Part shown: one piece after another, positions 58,819 to 64,000 of the stretch
How positions within the stretch are numbered: the first letter of the stretch is position 1
Layout: every line of letters begins with the position of its first letter
NCBI GenBank assembly: GCA_015832175.1
Contig: WJXW01000007.1
Span: 496,001-560,000 of the forward strand
Reading direction: 5' to 3'
Source: Paraphaeosphaeria minitans
Taxonomy: Eukaryota; Ascomycota; Dothideomycetes; Pleosporales; Didymosphaeriaceae
Length of the DNA: 64,000 nt
Position numbers and translations under genes: made by a program
Notes under the pieces: model-generated
What the model saw: only the letters and a program-made list of their open reading frames with translations
What the model was told of the DNA's origin: nothing
The model's database searches: none

Positions 58819-61800
58819 TCTTAAACACCTCTAGGATAAACAACAAGTGAAATACTTTCCTTACCTCACGCCAAAGGGCAACAAATGCTGTAATATACTT
58901 GTTAATAGAGACTGCATATAACCGTACTAGTATACGTGTCTAAACTAAGACTGCAAATACCACTACATAACTAAATATTTGGACAGCTTTATAAACTGCC
59001 CTACATAAAAAGTAATAATAGAACTACTAATTCAACTAGTACACAGGAACAGTGAAGACTGCGGGAGAAAAAACAGAAGAACATTCTTATAGGAAGAAGA
59101 AAAAGACAATTTACACAAGCTATATACTTAAGAACAACAATAGAAGCAGATGCTTAGAAACGTATACTAGGCACTAGAACTTAACTACAACCTACACAAA
59201 CAGATATCTTTTTTAGGCCTAAACTTAGACAAGAAAACGCCTTTATTAAATTAAATACTACAGTAAGCATAGTATTAGTTAAGCTACTAGTATAGCTTAA
59301 AGGAATATAGGCTTAAGCTCTTATAGACTTAGAAGCAGGAAGGAACTTTATATCTTATTAGATAGCAAGACAAGCAGGACTTATAATGTTAGAGAAAGAA
59401 GTACCCTATATTATCTATATTGCGAATAGATCCCTAATGCCTAAGACACTTTAAATATACTAGGAGGTCACTACCACAATAACAGTCTAAGGACATAGAG
59501 AGGAACTTACTTTAGATATCTTACTAGGATCTAAGCATAAGTTAGTTTTAGGATTACCTTAGTTAATAATACACAACCTACAGATTAACTAGGGTATAAA
59601 GAAAATATTATTTAAACGCTGCAATTATGCATTATAAGTAAAGCCTACGTATTAACTAAAAATAATAGTAAATAAGGGAGTTATTAACAACATAATACCG
59701 CGACAGATAGTTAAAAAACAGAAATACACCTTAGTAGACGCTGGTAGGAACTACCAGGTTAAGAAGCGTAAGAAGGAGGACGATAGTACACCCTTTACCT
59801 TACTAAGAGAGTACAGGAAATAGACACACATGTTTATAGAAAAGGAAGGAAAAGTAAACCTACTAGAACATTAACCCTAGGATCTTACGATAGACCTAGA
59901 AGAAGGGAAGACGCCACCCTTTAGACTACTATATAGTAAGATAGGAGAAGAACTCCTTAAAGAATGTAATTTTATTAAGATAAACCTTAAGAAAGGATAT
60001 ATATAACTATTAAAGTCACTAGTAGTAAGCCCTTTTATGTTTATTAAGAAAAAGGATGGATCAGACAGACTATACGTTAACTACTAACAACTTAACAACA
60101 TAATAATAAAGAACTAATATCTACTACTAAACATTATAGAGTTACAAGATTAACTATCTTAAGCTAAGATATTCATAATAATAGATCTAAGAGACAGTTA
60201 CCACCTTATATAAATTAAGAAAGGTGAAGAATAGAAAACAGTGTTTTAATTACGCTACAGACTATTTAAATATAAGGTTATGCCTTTTGGACTTATAAAC
60301 GCACCAGCAGCTTTTATAGCACTTATTAATAACGTACTCTGTGAACATCTAGACATATTTATTATCGCGTATATAGATAATATCCTCGTCTTTTCGAAAA
60401 ACAAATTAGACCACACTAAGCATGTATAGATAGTACTAGAAGTACTAGACAAAGTATGCCTTCGCATTAAACTTAAGAAATGCAAGTTTAACGTTAAATA
60501 ACTTGAATTCCTAGGACACATTATTACTATAGAAGGAATTGAGATAGCACTAAGTAAAGTTAAATATATTAAGAACTGGCTAATACTAAAGACAGCTAAG
60601 AATATCTAAGAATTCTTAGGATTCTGTGGATTTAATTAACAATTCATCCAAGATTACGTAAAGGTTATAATACCTTTAATAAATCTTATAAAGAAGGACG
60701 TACCCTTTAAATAGATAGATAAGTGCAGAATGTTATTCTAACTCCTTAAGACAGCATGTATTATAGAACCTGTCCTTATTTATTTTAGAAGTAATGAACT
60801 ACTGCGCTTTAAAACAGACGCTAGCGATCTTGCGCTAGGCGCCTACGCTAAATAAAAACGTAACAGTAAATAGCACCTAATTACCTATTACTTATACAAA
60901 TTTAATAACGCCGAAACATAATACAATGTATATAATAAAGAACTCTACGCTATTATTAAAGCTTTAAAGCACTAGAGGATTTACGCGCTTAGTTGCTTAA
61001 CACTAGAAATCTATACAGATTATAAGAACCTTCTGAGGTTCACAACGACAAAAGAACTTACGCCATAATAACAAAGATATTTGTAAACTATAGGGTAGTA
61101 TAAGTTTAAAATTATCTATATAGCTAGAAAAGAAAATAGCAGAGTAGACGCTCTTAGCTAACAAAGTAATCTAGTAGAAGAAAAAGTAAAAACCTTCTCC
61201 GCAATCCTTCGCAAAGCCAAAGATAGATCTCTAGAACTAATAGTAGAACTAAATTAACTTTTAGTAATTAACTAAGAAGTTCTAGAATATCTATAGACCA
61301 AGATTATCCAATAATACCACGATAACCCTATGTATAGACACCTAGGCATTACGAAAATAATAGAACTTATCTAAAGGAATTACACCTTTAAAGGAATTAA
61401 GGAAGCTATAACAACTTATATCTATAAATGTGTAGAATACTAGAGAAATAAACATAGCATATATCTTAAATATAGAGAGATGTAAGCAATTAGAATACTA
61501 ACAGCACTATAGGAAGACATTGCTATAGATTTTGTTATAGGAATTCTAAACTCTAAGGATCTAATAATAGGAATTAAATATAACAGTATACTAGTAATAG
61601 TTTACTAACTAACTAAGTATATTAAGCTTATTCTATACCTTAAAAGAATAACAGCAAAAGAACTTACTTTTCTTATCCTAGACTAACTAATTAGATATTA
61701 CAGAATCCTAAAAATAATTATTAGTAACAGAGAAGTATATCTGCTTACAAAGAACCTTCGAACTTAGAAGAAAAAACACAAGAAACTAGATTATATTAAG

Positions 61801-62139
61801 GTTAGACTATTTTACATTTCTAAGTAAATATTACTAGTGAACTACAAGTTGGAACTACCGCCAGATGCAAAGATACACCCAGTATTCCACGCATTACTAC
61901 TAGAACTAGTAGACCCTAATATACCAGTTGAAACCACCTTCTACCACTAGACTAAAGAAGAAAATAAATTTAAGGTGAAAAGAATTCTAGAATATAATTA
62001 GCATAACAACACGTACCTTATTAAATAGAAAAGTTACCTACATAGCAAAAACACCTAGGAACTAAAAAATAATCTAGGAAACTATTAGCAAAGGATTAAG
62101 GAATTCTACTAGAAACATAAACATACCTAGGAGGATTGT

Positions 62140-62606
62140 AGTACTAACGCTATAGTGTCTACTATATTAAGCGTCGACCACATCGCTGTAGAGTAACTAA
62201 CGGTCGCTATAGTAGCAGGACAATTAATAGTATCTACATTTACGTCCTTACTATCTGTAGTTATTTCCGTAGCTAGACACAACATCTTCTTACAAGTATA
62301 CTCTTTAGCCTAAGCTAGTATCTTCTTATTTTATAACAACTACACTATTAGGAGAGATAACGCCTTCTTATCCTTCTTAACCTTTTTCTTATACTCCTTA
62401 TAAGTCTTATCTAGCGACAACTAGCTCATGTTTACATACAGACAACCTAAGCGAATACATTTAGAATACTTTAAACCTGAATCTAGTATAATGTAGTAAA
62501 TAGAACCTTTAAAACTGCAATTAATGCAAGGGCTCTCTACAATAATATTAGCTTCTTAGATCTTGCGATATAATTAATGTTTTTGAACAGTAGAGTCGCT
62601 AGGCAT
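62140..62606 (-). pseudogene. E4 antisense reading frame (type A): Cys-rich plus coiled-coil-like
   Basis: Begins at an intact ATG at 62606-62604 (minus), about 110 bp from the 3' LTR, reading MPSDSTVQKH. Then ESPCINCSFKGS, KYSKCIRLGCLYVN, EYKKKVKKDKKALSLL and CKKMLCLATEIT. Homologous to the E2 antisense frame. CxxC and KCxxxGC patterns resemble fungal zinc-binding hypothetical proteins. All stops are TAA/TAG. Confidence 0.65.
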
Positions 62607-62716
62607 AATGCTAACAGACGTACTTATAGTAAGTAGGGTTAGCAGAATAGCTTACGTAATAATAGCTAAGGTCTAGACATGTAATTTAGGACGAATCTGT
62701 AAAAGAGAGGGGATAA

Positions 62717-63146
62717 TGTTAGGATCTAAAATCTATATAATAGCGGGAAGCTAGTTTTATACCTAGCAGGCGCGTAGCAAAGATTAAGTAGGGACTTAAT
62801 GCCAGCTACGCCTTAAACAAAGGAGTTACGTAACTACTCTCTATAGAGCGCTTAATTACTCTATGTAGAGCATAACACACGTAACCGCTCTATACAGAGC
62901 GCTCTCTACAAAGCGCTCCCTATAGAGTGGACTTTGCTTAGTATATAGGAACGCAAGGATAGACTCTCTATACTTATATTTAATCTATTTATTAATCTAT
63001 TGTTTAGATTCTAGTAGACTAAATTATTAACTTGTTACACTTCGCAAGATACTATTATATTAACAAGACCTTTCACCTTCTGTAAGTACTCCTGCCTAAG
63101 AACCAACCTTAACCCTTTAGGACTAGCTACCCTCTTGGATTTAATA
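62717..63146 (+). repeat. E4 3' LTR, U3 type A
   Basis: 430 bp, pair of 58389-58818; ends TAATA, a C-to-T change from TAACA. Confidence 0.93.
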
Positions 63147-64000
63147 GGCTTTAGTTAACTAGAAAGTCTTTTAGAAGATACTTTACTCTAAGTACTTATT
63201 AATAGACTTAGAGTACTAAAGATTAACTAGAGTCTACTTTAAAAGCTAGCTTAATAAAGTAAGCTAATAGCCTATTACATTAAACAACTACTTCTATAAG
63301 TTTAATAGCTATACCTAAGCCACGCTTACCTAATTACAAATTATGCAGATAGAAATAGGGACTGTTTTCTTTAGAGGTCTTAGCTAAGATAATAAGACTA
63401 TAGTTATATATAGAATACAAATAGAGAGTCGCCTAAAAGGAGGTAATATAAACACTTATTAGGTGTAAGAAATATACAATTTTCTTTGCTAGTGTAGAGA
63501 CTAGAATAAGGTAATTAGGGCTATACAGTAAGAGGAGAGATAGGTTACTATAAATCTAGCTTATTTTAAAGCTACTTTGCTAGTAATTCTACTTATTCTA
63601 CTACTTAGGAAGTCCTTTAAGGTATAAAAGGAAACAAGAATAGGAGGAAATAAAGATTATAAGGAAGAAGTAGATATATAAGTCTAAAAGATTATTGTAA
63701 ATATAAGAGGACTTGCCCTTACTATAGAAGAATATAAGTAATAGAAGGCTTCTATACCTACTACTACTAGTCTTATTCTTAATAAGCTAGTTAATAACTA
63801 ATACGCTTTTAATAAGCTTATAGGGCTGACTTTTTATATAGAATGTAATAATAGGTTATTTAGGAGCTTCTATAACCTAATTAAAAGAGGCTAATTATAT
63901 TTTAGATCAATAAGTAGCAAGTAGGTAGACTAGGAGCTAGAGATTAAGGTAATAAGAAGGGCTAAAGCCTACTACACTACCCTATTAAAGGTCTCCTACT
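63147..64000. mobile_element. E7: unidentified mutated repeat hosting E4
   Basis: Continues 57,830-58,388 across the E4 insertion (..AAGGGCTT + TAGTTAACT..). One plus-strand frame near the window end (63,800-64,000: AFNKLIGLTFYIE.., ELEIKVIRRAKAYYTTLL) is interrupted only by TAG/TAA. Perhaps a gag-like or transposase remnant; no motif recognised. Truncated by the window end. Confidence 0.5.

Larger units (their letters stand above)
58389..63146 (+). mobile_element. E4: internally deleted Gypsy element (no gag, part of integrase lost)
   Basis: 4,758 bp, LTRs 58389-58818 and 62717-63146 (both 430 bp, type A), perfect GGCTT duplication (58384-58388 and 63147-63151). Polypurine tract AGAGAGGGGATAA precedes the 3' LTR. 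Behind the 5' LTR the leader TCTTAAACACCT jumps directly to the region matching E1 36,350; gag is missing. A second loss of about 440 bp lies near 61,731 in integrase. Protease, reverse transcriptase (YIDN at 60370-60381), RNase H, integrase head and chromodomain remain. TAA/TAG stops are many. Confidence 0.92.

Overview
The first 33.2 kb is an ordinary gene-bearing chromosome arm of a filamentous ascomycete. The genes have short 46-70 bp introns with GT..AG ends and CTAAC/CTGAC-like branch sites, fungal-specific families (Zn2Cys6 regulator, GPR1/FUN34 transporter, bestrophin-like channel, CHRD secreted protein), and a recurring TACCTAGGTA palindrome between genes. A Dothideomycete is my best guess, from gene style and the split into normal and AT-rich compartments; the sequence alone does not fix the species.

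Genes in order: NOG1 3' part (+); a three-exon PAN/Apple-type membrane protein (+); a weak two-exon remnant at 5.9-6.6 kb (-); TIM23 (-) divergent from URA5 (+); a GH47 alpha-1,2-mannosidase (+); an NZF-type zinc-finger protein (+); a secreted CHRD protein (+); a six-exon GPR1/FUN34/YaaH transporter (+); an F-box-like/2EXR-like protein (+); a four-exon bestrophin-like channel (+); an F-box/ankyrin-like protein (+); and a Zn2Cys6 regulator (+) carrying an apparent one-base frameshift. These are mostly unrelated housekeeping or single-function genes, not a cluster. I rebuilt the exon structures by reading splice sites and checking that the phases close.

At 33,204-33,671 a perfect (AGT/GTA) repeat of 156 units separates this from 30 kb of AT-rich, TpA-rich sequence with almost no intact reading frames. 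That block looks like repeats mutated by RIP (repeat-induced point mutation). It holds a nested stack of Ty3/Gypsy chromoviruses. E1 (34,471-41,156, +) is full length but has mismatched LTRs. E6 (about 41,380-42,930, -) is a fragment abutting LTR-F (42,931-43,342, -). E3 (43,343-57,199, +) lacks its 5' end and is interrupted by E2 (46,286-52,917, -, full length, TSD TAAAG) and by E5 (53,006-55,896, a small 238-bp-LTR element, TSD GTTAG). E4 (58,389-63,146, +, TSD GGCTT) has lost gag and part of integrase and sits in a further unidentified repeat, E7.

The most interesting signal is in the 3' ends of these Gypsy elements. They share one gag-pol backbone and one R-U5, but they carry interchangeable 3' cassettes. 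Each cassette is an antisense reading frame (cysteine-rich, then coiled-coil-like) placed between the chromodomain and the polypurine tract, together with its own U3. Three cassettes and a fourth U3 type are visible.
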